In this document: piece by piece, positions 44,614-53,551 of the stretch
How positions within the stretch are numbered: the stretch's first letter is position 1
How the letters are laid out: the number at the start of each line of letters is the position of its first letter
Source: Streptomyces sp. AC550_RSS872
Lineage (GTDB): Bacteria; Actinomycetota; Actinomycetes; Streptomycetales; Streptomycetaceae
Length of the DNA stretch: 64,000 nucleotides
NCBI RefSeq assembly: GCF_019049285.1
Contig: NZ_JAGMUL010000196.1
Span: 58,906 to 122,905, forward strand
Reading direction: 5' to 3'
Notes under the pieces: model-generated
Seen by the model: only the letters and a program-made list of their open reading frames with translations
Told to the model about the DNA's origin: nothing
Database searches by the model: none
Program-made: the position numbers and the translations under genes

Positions 44614-45945
44614 GTTATCTTCTTCGCGGTCCTGCAAGAGGGCCGCTGGCCTCCGGGCCCGGCATGACTCTTGCCCCCTGTCGGCGGGATGACCTGGGGG
44701 GTGGTGTCACCGGGTCCGAGGGGTGCCGTCGGAGACGCTGATCAGAGGTCCGACCGCCGCCTGGCCGGGCGCAGTGCCTGGCCGTTCGCGGGTGGTAGGT
44801 CTGCATAACGTGGATGCGCGAGAACGGCCCCGACCGCCGGGGACGGCACGTATCGACGCATGTGGGGGCATGGTGATCAGCATCGACGAGGTGGGCGTCT
44901 TCCTGGGCTTGGACGTCGGCAAGCCGGACGCATCACGGCCACGGCCTGAGCCCGGCCGGGAAGACGGTGTTCGACAAGCCGCTGCCGAACAGCGAACTGA
45001 AGCTGCGAGCCGTCTTTGACAAGCTCACCGCCAAGTTCGGCACCGTCCTGGTGGTCGTGGACCAGCCCGCCTCCATCGGCGCCCTCCCACTGACCGTCGC
45101 CCGGGACGCCGGCTGCCAGGTCGCCTACCTGCCCGGCCTGGCGATGCGACGGATCGCCGACCTCTACCCCGGCGAGGCCAAGACCGACGCGAAGGACGCC
45201 GTGGTCATTGCGGATGCTGCCCGCACCACGCCCCACACCCTGCGCACCCTCGACCTGACCGACGAGGTCACAGCGGAGCTGACCATGCTGGCCGGCTTCG
45301 ACCAGGACCTCGCCGGCGAGGCCAACCGCACCTCCAACCGCACCCGCGGCCTGCTCACCCAGTTCCACCCCAGTCTGGAGCGCGTCCTCGGCCCGCGCCT
45401 GGACCATCCGGCAGTGACCTGGCTCCTCGAGCGCTACGGATCCCCGCAAGCACTCCGCAAAGCGGGCCGCCGCAAGCTGGTCGAGGTCCTCCGGCCCCGA
45501 GCGCCGCGCATGGCCGAGGCACTGCTGGAGGCCCACCCTCTTTCCCAGGTCCTGACCTCGATGCCCGGCATCGGAGTCAGGACCGCCGCAGTCCTCCTGG
45601 CCACCGTCGGCGACGGCAGCTTTCCCACCGCCGCCCACCTGGCCTCCTACGCCGGCCTCGCCCCGGCAACCCGGCAGTCCGGCACGACAATCCATGGCGA
45701 GCACGCCCCCAGAGGCGGCAACCGGCAGCTGAAACGAGCGATGTTCCTCTCCGCATTCGCAGCCCTCACGATCCCGCCTCCCGGACCTACCACGACCGCT
45801 GCCGAGCCCGCGGCAAAACCCACACCCAGACCCTCCTCCGCCTCGCCCGCCACCGCATCAGCGTCCTGTTCGCCATGCTCCGCGACGGAACCTTCCACGA
45901 ACCGAGGAGCCCCCCGACTCGCTTGACGAAGGACATAGAGGCACC
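44614..45945 (+). mobile_element. IS110-family element, frameshifted and internally deleted
   Basis: A left noncoding part (44614-44869) precedes ATG 44870 (MVISIDEVGVFLGLDVGK). A frame change leads to VFDKPLPNSELKLRAVFDK (44967), AKTDAKDAVVIADAAR, MPGIGVRTAAVLLATVGDG and LASYAGLAPATRQSG. A second shift near 45770 is needed for the normal tail TYHDRCRARGK to HEPRSPP. Between RAPRMAEALLEAHPLS the segment seems about 45 residues shorter than in relatives I remember, so an in-frame deletion is likely. The first 499 bp duplicate 3535-4033 in inverted orientation. Confidence 0.82.
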
Positions 45946-46250
45946 CCCGCCCCTTCCTGTGCCCGAGCCGGCAGCGGCGCCCCGATCTCGGCGACGAACG
46001 CCCGCAGGGCGCCGTTGGCGGCGTACTCCACGCCGGCTCGCGGGCGCCCGCATGTACCGGATCCTGCTGGAGGACGGCCGCGCGGTTGGCGCATTCTCCC
46101 AACGGTCGTTGCAGATTCGGATCGCTACTTGCGGGTTCCCTATCGAGTCCGATTCTTTATGTGTCGATCGATTGACGGTCGTGTTGCACATGAAACACAC
46201 TGCCTCACATCTCACAGCCGATGCATGGCATACGCGAAGGAGGCAGCACG
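45946..46250. promoter_or_regulatory. Upstream region of the aromatic-acid transporter
   Basis: About 300 bases without a confident gene. TTGACG stands at 46172-46177, and GTGTT (46181-46185) with AACAC (46194-46198) forms a short inverted repeat just below it, where a -10 would be expected. This may be an operator for an aromatic-responsive regulator; the -10 itself is not clear. Confidence 0.3.
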
Positions 46251-47564
46251 ATGAGATCCACATCCACGCGCATCGCTCGGCGCCCAGAGTTCTTGGTGAC
46301 CGGCCTGTGCTTCGCAGTGATCGTTTTCGACGGATACGACCTGATCGTCTACGGCGCCACAGTGCCGGCGCTGCTGCAGTACAAGGACTGGGGGCTGACC
46401 CCGGTACAGGCCGGCGTCATCGGGAGCTACGCCCTGATCGGCATGCTGGTCGGTGCGCTGATCGCCGGTGCTGTGACCGACGTGGTCGGCCGCCGCAAGG
46501 TCATGCTGACCGGTGTCGGCTGGTTCTCGGCCGCCATGATGGGGTGCGCGCTCGCGCCCGACGCCACCTGGTTCGGCGCCTTCCGGCTGCTCGCCGGGAT
46601 TGGGCTCGGCGGCGTCATGCCCACGGCCGTGGCCCTGACCGCCGAGTACTCGGACCCGGACCGCCGCAGCCGCAACAACGCGCTCATGTTCTCCGGCTAC
46701 GCGGTGGGCGGCATCCTCGCCGCCGTCCTGGCCATGGCACTGCTGCCCGAACTCGGCTTCCGGTTCATGTACGCGATCGGCGCCGTTCCTCTGCTGATGC
46801 TGCCCCTCCTCCTGCGGTACGTGCCGGAATCGCTGGTGTTCCTGGTAGCCAAGGGGCGCCATGAGCAGGCCGCGCGGACCGCGGCCCGTCTGGGCGTCCC
46901 CGTCCCCGAGGCCGCTCCCGCCGCCGACGGCGCCCCGCGTCGGAAGAGCGGCCCCACCGCCCTGCTCGCCGGGCGCCACCTGGTGCCGGCCCTGCTGTTC
47001 GCGCTGACCAGCTTCTTCGGTCTGCTGCTGGTCTACGGGCTCAACACCTGGCTCCCGCAGATCATGCGGAGCGCGGGTTACCCCCTGTCGAGTTCGCTGC
47101 TCTTCCTGCTGGTGATGAACCTTGGCGCGGTCATCGGATCGGTGCTCTTCGGGCCGCTGGGCGACCGGTACGGCATGAAGCCGGTCACCCTGCTCTCCTT
47201 CCTGGCCGCCGCCGTCTCGATGGCCCTGCTCAGCGTGGCCACCGCCGCGCCGCTGATGTACCTGCTCGTCGCCGTGGCCGGCTTCGGCACCATTGGCGCC
47301 CAGATCATGGTCCTCGGGTATGTCGCCATGCACTTCCCGGTGGAGATCCGGGCCACCGCGCTCGGCTGGACGCTCGGCATCGGCCGCTTCGGCGCCGTCG
47401 CGGGCCCGCTGTTCGGCGGCTTCCTGCTGTCCTCCGGCGTCAGCACGGACTGGAACTTCTACGCCTTCGCCCTCCCCGCCGCGCTCGCCACCGCCGTCGT
47501 ACTGCTGCTGCCGGGGCGGGCCGCTGCGCCCGTCCCCGCCCAGATGGAGGTCAGTACCACATGA
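46251..47564 (+). CDS. MFS transporter, aromatic acid:H+ symporter (AAHS) type (437 aa)
   Basis: Twelve membrane segments in two bundles. The AAHS hallmark is in the first span (VIVFDGYDLIVYGATVPAL, with the DGYD acid pair). The MFS loop motif is AGAVTDVVGRRKVM (residues about 80-93) and its repeat GPLGDRYGMKPV (about 300). Close relatives carry benzoate, 4-hydroxybenzoate or gentisate. ATG 46251 is fixed by AAGGAGG about seven bases upstream. It lies 2.4 kb from the gentisate-pathway operon and probably imports its substrate (salicylate, gentisate or a related hydroxybenzoate). It is followed only by a decayed gene. Confidence 0.88.
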   Translation: MRSTSTRIARRPEFLVTGLCFAVIVFDGYDLIVYGATVPALLQYKDWGLTPVQAGVIGSYALIGMLVGALIAGAVTDVVGRRKVMLTGVGWFSAAMMGCALAPDATWFGAFRLLAGIGLGGVMPTAVALTAEYSDPDRRSRNNALMFSGYAVGGILAAVLAMALLPELGFRFMYAIGAVPLLMLPLLLRYVPESLVFLVAKGRHEQAARTAARLGVPVPEAAPAADGAPRRKSGPTALLAGRHLVPALLFALTSFFGLLLVYGLNTWLPQIMRSAGYPLSSSLLFLLVMNLGAVIGSVLFGPLGDRYGMKPVTLLSFLAAAVSMALLSVATAAPLMYLLVAVAGFGTIGAQIMVLGYVAMHFPVEIRATALGWTLGIGRFGAVAGPLFGGFLLSSGVSTDWNFYAFALPAALATAVVLLLPGRAAAPVPAQMEVSTT

Positions 47565-47580
47565 GGAACTGATCGAGGTG

Positions 47581-48880
47581 GACGCTGTGCTGCCTGACCC
47601 TCGCCGCCGTGGCTCTGTCCACGGCGGCGGCCGGAGTGCCGGCCGCCACGGCCGCGGAGGACACGTCGTCAGTACGGGCCTGGCCCGGCTCGGAGATTGC
47701 GCATCCGCCACTTCGAACTGGCGCAGGGACGCAGGCAGCCGGGCGACCCGGGCGCGCCGCCGACCGGCACGTTCACCCAGCAGGGCGGACTGAACCTGAA
47801 CCTGACCGACTCCTCGGAGCTCAGCAGCCAGTTCGGCTGGGCGTGCCGCGAGGACTGCGTGCCGGACCTGGGGGCGGCTCCAGCGGTACCTGATCCATGT
47901 GCCGGACGCCCCCGCGCCGACGGGGGCTACGCCTCACTCACCTGGCTGCCCGGCTACGCGCTGACCCCGAACGAACAAGTGGCCGGTAAGAAGGACCTGT
48001 TCCACGCGGTGGGCGACCGCCCGGACGCGCAAACGGCGGTGATCGCCATCGACGGGCGCGGCAACGACGGCTGGTCCTACGGGCAGTCCGGGGCGAGCAC
48101 GTTCGAGACGATGGCCGACGCGGCCCGCCACTAAAAGCTCGACGCCACGCGCCGTGTCATCAGCGGCTTCTCCAGCGGCGGCTACAGCGCGAACAAGCTG
48201 GCCCTGCAGTTCCCGGAGGTCTTCAGCAAGGCGTTCGTCTGCGACGACCTCGACCGGGCGCCCCGCCGGTGGACTCCATCACCCAGCACGAGCCCGGCTC
48301 CAAGCTCACCCCGCTGCTGCCGTCCCGACGCGACCAGCCGGTCATGGAGTGGGCCGGCGCCAACGACGACTTCATTCCGTACGTCATCACCCGTGAACGG
48401 GCCGACGCCTACGCCGGGAGTGACGTACGTGCGCAACCCGCTGATGGACGATGCCCGGTTCGGTCTGGTCGGCGACCGCTCCTACTGGCTCTCCGGTATC
48501 AACACCCGTGGCACGGACGGTTCGCTGGGCACGATCGACGTGTTCTCGAAGGGCTTCGGGGTGACCGATCCGACCGCGCAGGCACAGAAGACGACCGTCG
48601 GCACCACGGACGGCACCGTCTGTCCGGTCAACCCGTACCTGCGGGAGTACCGGCACCTGCCGGCTCCGCCGAGCGCGACGAAGGCGAACGAACTCGTCAT
48701 CGACGCGAAGAACATCGGCGCCGTGACCATCGACCCGAAGCAGGCCAGGTCGACTGAAAGGCCAAGCTGCGGGTGACGAGCGACGGCCCGGTGAAGGTCA
48801 CGCTCATCGGGTGCGGTGCGGCACGGGAGTTCGGGGCCGGGACGACCGTCCTGGACCTGGTGGGCCTGCCGCTGCTGTAG
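47581..48880 (+). pseudogene. Secreted alpha/beta-hydrolase, decayed
   Basis: A signal-like start (CCLTLAAVALSTAAAGVPAA), then in other frames TPNEQVAGKKDLFHAVGDRP, a TAA at about 48132, VISGFSSGGYSANKLALQFP (nucleophile elbow Gly-Phe-Ser-Ser-Gly-Gly), QPVMEWAGANDDFIPY, MDDARFGLVGDRSYWLSGIN and a tail ending at TAG 48878-48880. At least four frame changes plus a nonsense codon. It looks like an exported esterase or peptidase; the substrate cannot be told. Confidence 0.6.
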
Positions 48881-48894
48881 CGCGCACATGCTTC

Positions 48895-48928
48895 AGGCCC
48901 GCCGCCGTGTGACACGGTGGCGGGGCCT
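48895..48928. terminator. Bidirectional terminator between convergent genes
   Basis: Left arm 48895-48910 and right arm 48912-48928 pair with minor mismatches around a very short loop. It lies between the stop of the decayed hydrolase (48880) and the stop of the PaaX gene (48940, minus). Confidence 0.65.
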
Positions 48929-48939
48929 CGGTGTGTGCG

Positions 48940-49755
48940 TCAGGTGCGGCCGGCCGGGCGCGAGTCGGCCACTTCGTCATAGAACCGCTCGGCCGCGGGC
49001 CCGAGGAGTTCGTGGGCCTCCAGGAACATCTCGTGCGCCTCGTGGCCCACCCAGCCCGCTGGGAGGAGTTCGGTCGGCAGGTCGGGGTCGCGGAAGGGGA
49101 ACTTGCGGTAGTCGTACGTGAGTTTCATGCGCTCGACCAGCGCTTCCTCAGGGCTGAGGTGCCCGTTCCGATACGACGGCATCCGGACGCGGTAGGTGCG
49201 CAGCAGCTCCCGGTAGTCCTCGTTCAGCGCGTCCAGATCCCAGCACCGCGCAGCCATGGCGCGGTCGACCGGCAGTCCGGGCGACTCGCAGCGCAGGGTG
49301 TCGAGTCGCACCGCCGGCTCGTCGGCGAACTTCTCGCGCACCTGCCTGACCCGGTCGTGCGGCGCGACGTACGTGGAGGGGGCGAGCGGGCCGAAGCCCA
49401 GCCATGCCAGCTCCTTGCGGATGCGGTCGCGTACGCCGCGCTCGGTCTCGGGCACCGAGTAGATCACCATGTGCCAGTGCCGGTCCCAGTCGCCCGGTGC
49501 CCGGTCGAAGATACGCAAGCGGCCCTCGTCCAGCATTTGGAGGCTGCGTGTGTTGAGCGCGTAGAGCGTCTCCCTGCCCTCGCGCCGGACGTCGAACCAG
49601 CCCTCCTTGCGCAGCCGCGCCAGCACCACCCGCACGGTGCTGTCGCCCACGCCGAAGCTCCCCATCAGCGTGCTGAGGGTGCGCAGCCGGGCGGCGCCGC
49701 CGCGGTAGCGGACGTAGTCGCCGTAGAGGTCGAAGACGATTGAACGAGGCTTCAC
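48940..49755 (-). CDS. PaaX-family transcriptional regulator (271 aa)
   Basis: The N-terminal winged helix matches PaaX: RSIVFDLYGDYVRYRGG, LSTLMGSFGVGDSTVRVVLA, RLRKEGWFDVRREGRETLY. The middle WHMVIYSVPETERGVRDRIR and the C-terminal LNEDYRELLRTYRVRMPS and DPDLPTELLPAGW blocks complete the family pattern. Known PaaX proteins repress aromatic degradation genes until a CoA-thioester (phenylacetyl-CoA in E. coli) binds. Here the operon divergent to it makes aryl-CoA intermediates, so salicylyl-CoA or gentisyl-CoA is a sensible inducer (inference). GTG 49755 is the start; about 200 bases separate it from the divergent operon. Confidence 0.9.
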   Translation of the reverse strand: MKPRSIVFDLYGDYVRYRGGAARLRTLSTLMGSFGVGDSTVRVVLARLRKEGWFDVRREGRETLYALNTRSLQMLDEGRLRIFDRAPGDWDRHWHMVIYSVPETERGVRDRIRKELAWLGFGPLAPSTYVAPHDRVRQVREKFADEPAVRLDTLRCESPGLPVDRAMAARCWDLDALNEDYRELLRTYRVRMPSYRNGHLSPEEALVERMKLTYDYRKFPFRDPDLPTELLPAGWVGHEAHEMFLEAHELLGPAAERFYDEVADSRPAGRT

Positions 49756-49880
49756 GGAACCGACTATGTCACACGGGCGGCCGTGCGGAAGATGCGTTTT
49801 CCGGTTCTGGCTGATTCTGCCTCCCCGCTTCTTTGCAGGTGGGAGAGCGGTTAGGGCGCATGCCTTTGTGTTTCAAATCG

Positions 49881-49910
49881 TTGACGTCCGTATGCTTAGT
49901 GACACATACT
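49881..49910 (+). promoter_or_regulatory. Promoter and candidate operator of the gentisate-pathway operon
   Basis: -35 TTGACG (49881-49886), 18-base spacer and -10 CATACT (49905-49910). GTATG (49890-49894) and CATAC (49905-49909) form an inverted repeat that starts in the spacer and overlaps the -10, so a repressor bound there would block RNA polymerase. The divergent PaaX-family gene is the obvious candidate. Confidence 0.5.
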
Positions 49911-49958
49911 GTTGGCGGGCGTGAGCCCGTGCCCGTTCTCGATGTGGAGGCAGGAGCC

Positions 49959-51491
49959 ATGGTTTCTCGGATCGCTTGCGTGGGAGGCGGCCCCGGTGGG
50001 CTGTTCTTCGCGGCGCTGATCAAGCAGGCCGATCCGTCGGTCGAGGTGACGGTCTTCGAGCGGAATCGCCCGGAGGACACCTTCGGTTTCGGGGTGGTGT
50101 TTTCGGACGCGACGCTGGCCGCCATCCACGCGGCCGACCCGGTCCTGCGTACCGGTCTCGCCGAGCACGGCCGGCACTGGGACGACATCGAGGTACGGCT
50201 GAAGGGGCAGCGCGTCCACTGCGGCGGCAACGGCATGGCCGCGATCACCCGCAAGACCCTGCTCCAGCTGCTGCACCAGCGGGCCATGGAGGTCGGCGTC
50301 GAGCTGCGGTTCAGCACCGAGATCCCGGCCGACCCCGCACAGCTCGCCGACTACGACCTGATCGTCGCCGCCGACGGAGCGAATTCCCGCTTCCGCGACC
50401 GGTTCGCGGACGTACTCGCGCCGGAGGCGGAGGTCGCGACCGCCAAGTTCATCTGGTTCGGGACCAGTTACCTCTTCGACGGGCTCACCTTCGTGCATGA
50501 GCACGGCCCGCACGGCACCTTCGCCGTGCACGGCTACCCGATCAGCGACGAGGTCAGCACCTTCATCGTGGAGACGGACGAGGAGTCCTGGCGGCGGGCG
50601 GGCCTAGACGAGTTCGACACCGCGCAGCCGCCCGGCCCGAGCGACGAGAAGAGCAAGCAGTACCTGGAGAAGCTCTTCGCCGAGCAGATCGACGGACACG
50701 AACTCCTCGTCAACAACTCCCGCTGGGGCAACTTCCGTACCCGGCGCACCCGGCGCTGGCACAGCGGCAACGTGGTCCTGCTCGGCGACGCCGCGCACAC
50801 CGCGCACTTCTCCGTGGGCTCCGGCACCAAGATGGCCCTGGAGGACGCCATCGCGCTCGCCGATAGCCTGATCGCGCACCGGGACGACCTGCCGGCCGCA
50901 CTGGAGGCGTACGAGGCGGCGCGGCAGCCTTCGGTGGCGAAGATCCAGGACTCCGCGCGGCCGAGCCTGTCCTGGTGGGAGCAGTTCGGGCGCTATCACG
51001 ACGCGTTCGAGCCGACGCCGTTCGCCTTCCACTTCATGTCGCGCAGTATCGGCAAGGAGCGGATCGCACGGCGTGATCCGGAGTTCGTCGCGCGGGTGCA
51101 AGACGACTGGCGTGCGGGGCATGAGGGGCGGGCGCCCCTGGACACGCCGCTGACGGTCGGTGGGCGGAGTTTCGCCGGACGCCGCGTGAGTGCGCAGGAG
51201 ATCGAGGGCCTGCGGAAAGACGAGGGCTGCCTGTGGCTTACCGCGCCGGACACGGAGGCGGGACTGCCCGAGGTGTACGGCCGCCTGGCCGACGAGGCGC
51301 CCGTGGAGCTGGTCGCCGTCCACGGCGGAAGCCCGCTCACCCGGTCGCTGGTCGCGGAGCAGGCCCGGCTGGTGCACGGAGTGCCCGCGCTGATCGTGGA
51401 GGACGGCATGGACGACGACCGCGCCGAGACGCTGCTGCTGTCGGGGCGGGCCGACCTGGTGGGCTCTACGGACCTGGAGGCCGGCGCATGA
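49959..51491 (+). CDS. sdgC: FAD-dependent salicylyl-CoA 5-hydroxylase-like monooxygenase (510 aa)
   Basis: A class A flavoprotein monooxygenase: the FAD Rossmann motif ACVGGGPGGLFFAALIKQAD at residues 6-25, the second FAD motif LLGDAAHTAHFSVGSGTKMA near residue 290, and a C-terminal extension of about 130 residues as in acyl-CoA-acting members (SdgC, and the N-terminal half of anthraniloyl-CoA monooxygenase). SdgC of Streptomyces hydroxylates salicylyl-CoA at C5 to give gentisyl-CoA. ATG 49959 has GGAGG and AGGAG just upstream; the frame is open to 49833 but without a site. First gene of the operon, ending in ATGA overlap with the next. Function is inferred from family plus the gentisate dioxygenase downstream. 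Confidence 0.82.
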   Translation: MVSRIACVGGGPGGLFFAALIKQADPSVEVTVFERNRPEDTFGFGVVFSDATLAAIHAADPVLRTGLAEHGRHWDDIEVRLKGQRVHCGGNGMAAITRKTLLQLLHQRAMEVGVELRFSTEIPADPAQLADYDLIVAADGANSRFRDRFADVLAPEAEVATAKFIWFGTSYLFDGLTFVHEHGPHGTFAVHGYPISDEVSTFIVETDEESWRRAGLDEFDTAQPPGPSDEKSKQYLEKLFAEQIDGHELLVNNSRWGNFRTRRTRRWHSGNVVLLGDAAHTAHFSVGSGTKMALEDAIALADSLIAHRDDLPAALEAYEAARQPSVAKIQDSARPSLSWWEQFGRYHDAFEPTPFAFHFMSRSIGKERIARRDPEFVARVQDDWRAGHEGRAPLDTPLTVGGRSFAGRRVSAQEIEGLRKDEGCLWLTAPDTEAGLPEVYGRLADEAPVELVAVHGGSPLTRSLVAEQARLVHGVPALIVEDGMDDDRAETLLLSGRADLVGSTDLEAGA

Positions 51492-53551
51492 CCACTGACC
51501 TGACCCCACTCTTCGCTCCCGAGGGCGTCGTCGTGATCGGCGCCTCGCGGCAGAGCGGCAAGCTGGGCGCCTCCATGGCCCGTTCGCTGGCCGCCTTCCC
51601 CGGCGCTCTCGCGCTCGTCAACGCGCGCCGCCCGGAACCCGGCGAGGGCGTGTACGCCTCGGTCACCGAAGCCGCCGCGCACACCGATGCACGGCTCGAC
51701 CTGGCCGTTCTGTGCGTGCCGGCCTCCGGCTGCGCGGACGCGCTGGCCGAGGCGGCCGCCGCGGGCTGCCGTACGGCGCTGGTCTGCGCCGGCGGTTTCG
51801 GCGAGGCGGGCCCGGAGGGCGAACAGTACGCCGACGCGCTGCGCCGGGCCGCCGCGGAGACCGGGATCCGGCTGCTCGGCCCCAACACCTCCGGCTTCTT
51901 CGCGCCCCACCTGGGGCTGACGGCCAGCTTCGTCCCCGCGGCGGGGCAGCTCCCGGCCGGGGAGATCGCGGTGGTCGCGGCCAGCGGCGGCGTCAACCAC
52001 GCGCTCGCCTTCGACCTGGCCGACGCGGGCAACGGGATCAGCCTCGGCGTGGGCATCGGAGCGGGCCTCGACGTGAGTGCCGCGGACGTGCTGGAGCACC
52101 TCGCCGAGGACGGCCGTACGACGGCTGTGGCCCTGCATGTGGAGACGGTGCCCGACGGGCCGCGTCTGGTGGCCGCCGTACGCCGGGTCGCCGCCGTCAA
52201 GCCGGTCGTGGCGCTGGTCGTCGGCCGCAGCGACATCGGCGACTTCGCCCGGTCGCACACTGGCGCCCTGGCCACCAGCTGGCGTACGACGCGGGCCGCG
52301 CTGCGGCAGGCCGGGGCGGTGATCGTGGACGACGAACGGGAACTGGTGGACGCGCTCACCGCGCTCTCCCGGGTGCAGCTCCGCCCGAACCAGGACCCGG
52401 GGCTCGGCATCGTGACCGCCCAGGCGGGTCCGGGTCTCCTGCTGGCGGACCGGGCGGGCGCCGACGGCGTACGCACCCCGACACTCGCCGAGTCCACGCA
52501 GGAGACCCTGGGCGGGCTTCTGCCCCCACTGACCTACCAGCGCAACCCGGTCGACACCGGCCGGCCCGGCGAGACCTTCGCCCGCGTGCTCGGTACCACC
52601 GCCGACGATCCGGCCGTGGACCTGCTGGCCGTCTACGCCCTGACCGAGCCCGACAGCGTCGACCTCGCCTCGGCCGCGCAGGACGCCGGCCTCGGCGCGG
52701 GCTTCCCGGCCGTGGTGGTCGTCGGCGGCCTCCACGAGGACGTCGCCGAGCAGCGGGCGCGGCTGCACAAGGCGGGCATCCCGGCGCTCACGGGGCCTTC
52801 CTCCGCCGCCAACGCCGTACGGGCGCTGGTGACGCATGCGCGGCAGGGAGCCCTGTCGGCCCCCGAGGAGGAGCTCCGCGCGGGCCATCGTGTGCCCGAA
52901 GGCCCCCTCGACGAGGATGCCGCCAAGACCTTCCTGGCCGACCTCGGGATCCGCACCCCCGACCGGGTCGCCTGCCGTGACCGCGCCGAGGCGCACTACG
53001 CGCTGCGCATGCTGGGCGGGCCGGTGGCGGTGAAGGTCCTCGACGCCGAGATTCTGCACAAGACGGAGATCGGCGGGGTGCACCTTGGCGTCCGCACCCC
53101 CGCGGAGCTCGACGTGGCACTGGACGCCATCGGCTCCGACCGCCGCTACCTCGTCGAGTCGATGGCCCCGTCCGGCGTCGACCTCGTCCTCGGGGCGCGG
53201 CGGGACCCGGTCTTCGGGCCGGTCGTGCTGGTCGGGCTGGGCGGCACGGCCGCCGAGGCGCTCGCCGACGTGGCGATCCGGCTCGCCCCGCTGTCCGAGG
53301 CCGAGGCCGCGGCCATGCCGGACGAGCTGACCGCCCGTGCGCTGCTCGACGGCTGGCGCGGCGGGCCGGTGCTCGACCGCGCCGAGTTCGGCCGGGTCGC
53401 CGCCACGCTCGCCGCTGCCCTGGCCGCAAGCCCGGACACCGCCGAGATCGAGATCAACCCGCTGCGGCTCACCGCCGACGGGCTGATCGCGCTCGACGCC
53501 GTCATCGTCGACAGCACCACCGGTAGGGAGGACGACCATGCCCAGGTCTAG
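51488..53551 (+). CDS. NDP-forming acyl-CoA synthetase (alpha-beta fusion, 687 aa)
   Basis: Domains in order: CoA-binding Rossmann (LFAPEGVVVIGASRQSGKLG, residues 8-27), succinyl-CoA-synthetase-like flavodoxin domains (VVAASGGVNHALAFDLADAG; SHTGALATSW, where His257 matches the phospho-His), and a C-terminal ATP-grasp (LGIRTPDRVACRDRAEAH, VAVKVLDAEILHKTEIGGVH, EIEINPLRL). Such enzymes make acyl-CoA from acid, CoA and ATP through a phosphohistidine. In the sdg pathway a separate protein (SdgB) makes salicylyl-CoA after SdgA forms the adenylate, and this is the natural candidate, but I am not certain SdgB belongs to this family. ATG 51488 overlaps the stop before it; the end overlaps the next gene by 14 bases. 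Confidence 0.82.
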   Translation: MTTDLTPLFAPEGVVVIGASRQSGKLGASMARSLAAFPGALALVNARRPEPGEGVYASVTEAAAHTDARLDLAVLCVPASGCADALAEAAAAGCRTALVCAGGFGEAGPEGEQYADALRRAAAETGIRLLGPNTSGFFAPHLGLTASFVPAAGQLPAGEIAVVAASGGVNHALAFDLADAGNGISLGVGIGAGLDVSAADVLEHLAEDGRTTAVALHVETVPDGPRLVAAVRRVAAVKPVVALVVGRSDIGDFARSHTGALATSWRTTRAALRQAGAVIVDDERELVDALTALSRVQLRPNQDPGLGIVTAQAGPGLLLADRAGADGVRTPTLAESTQETLGGLLPPLTYQRNPVDTGRPGETFARVLGTTADDPAVDLLAVYALTEPDSVDLASAAQDAGLGAGFPAVVVVGGLHEDVAEQRARLHKAGIPALTGPSSAANAVRALVTHARQGALSAPEEELRAGHRVPEGPLDEDAAKTFLADLGIRTPDRVACRDRAEAHYALRMLGGPVAVKVLDAEILHKTEIGGVHLGVRTPAELDVALDAIGSDRRYLVESMAPSGVDLVLGARRDPVFGPVVLVGLGGTAAEALADVAIRLAPLSEAEAAAMPDELTARALLDGWRGGPVLDRAEFGRVAATLAAALAASPDTAEIEINPLRLTADGLIALDAVIVDSTTGREDDHAQV

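Noticed and set aside
46212..47711. A 499-codon minus-strand frame over the MFS gene
   Set aside because: Hydrophilic Gln/His/Gly-rich shadow of a membrane protein gene; the plus strand has the ribosome site and AAHS motifs.
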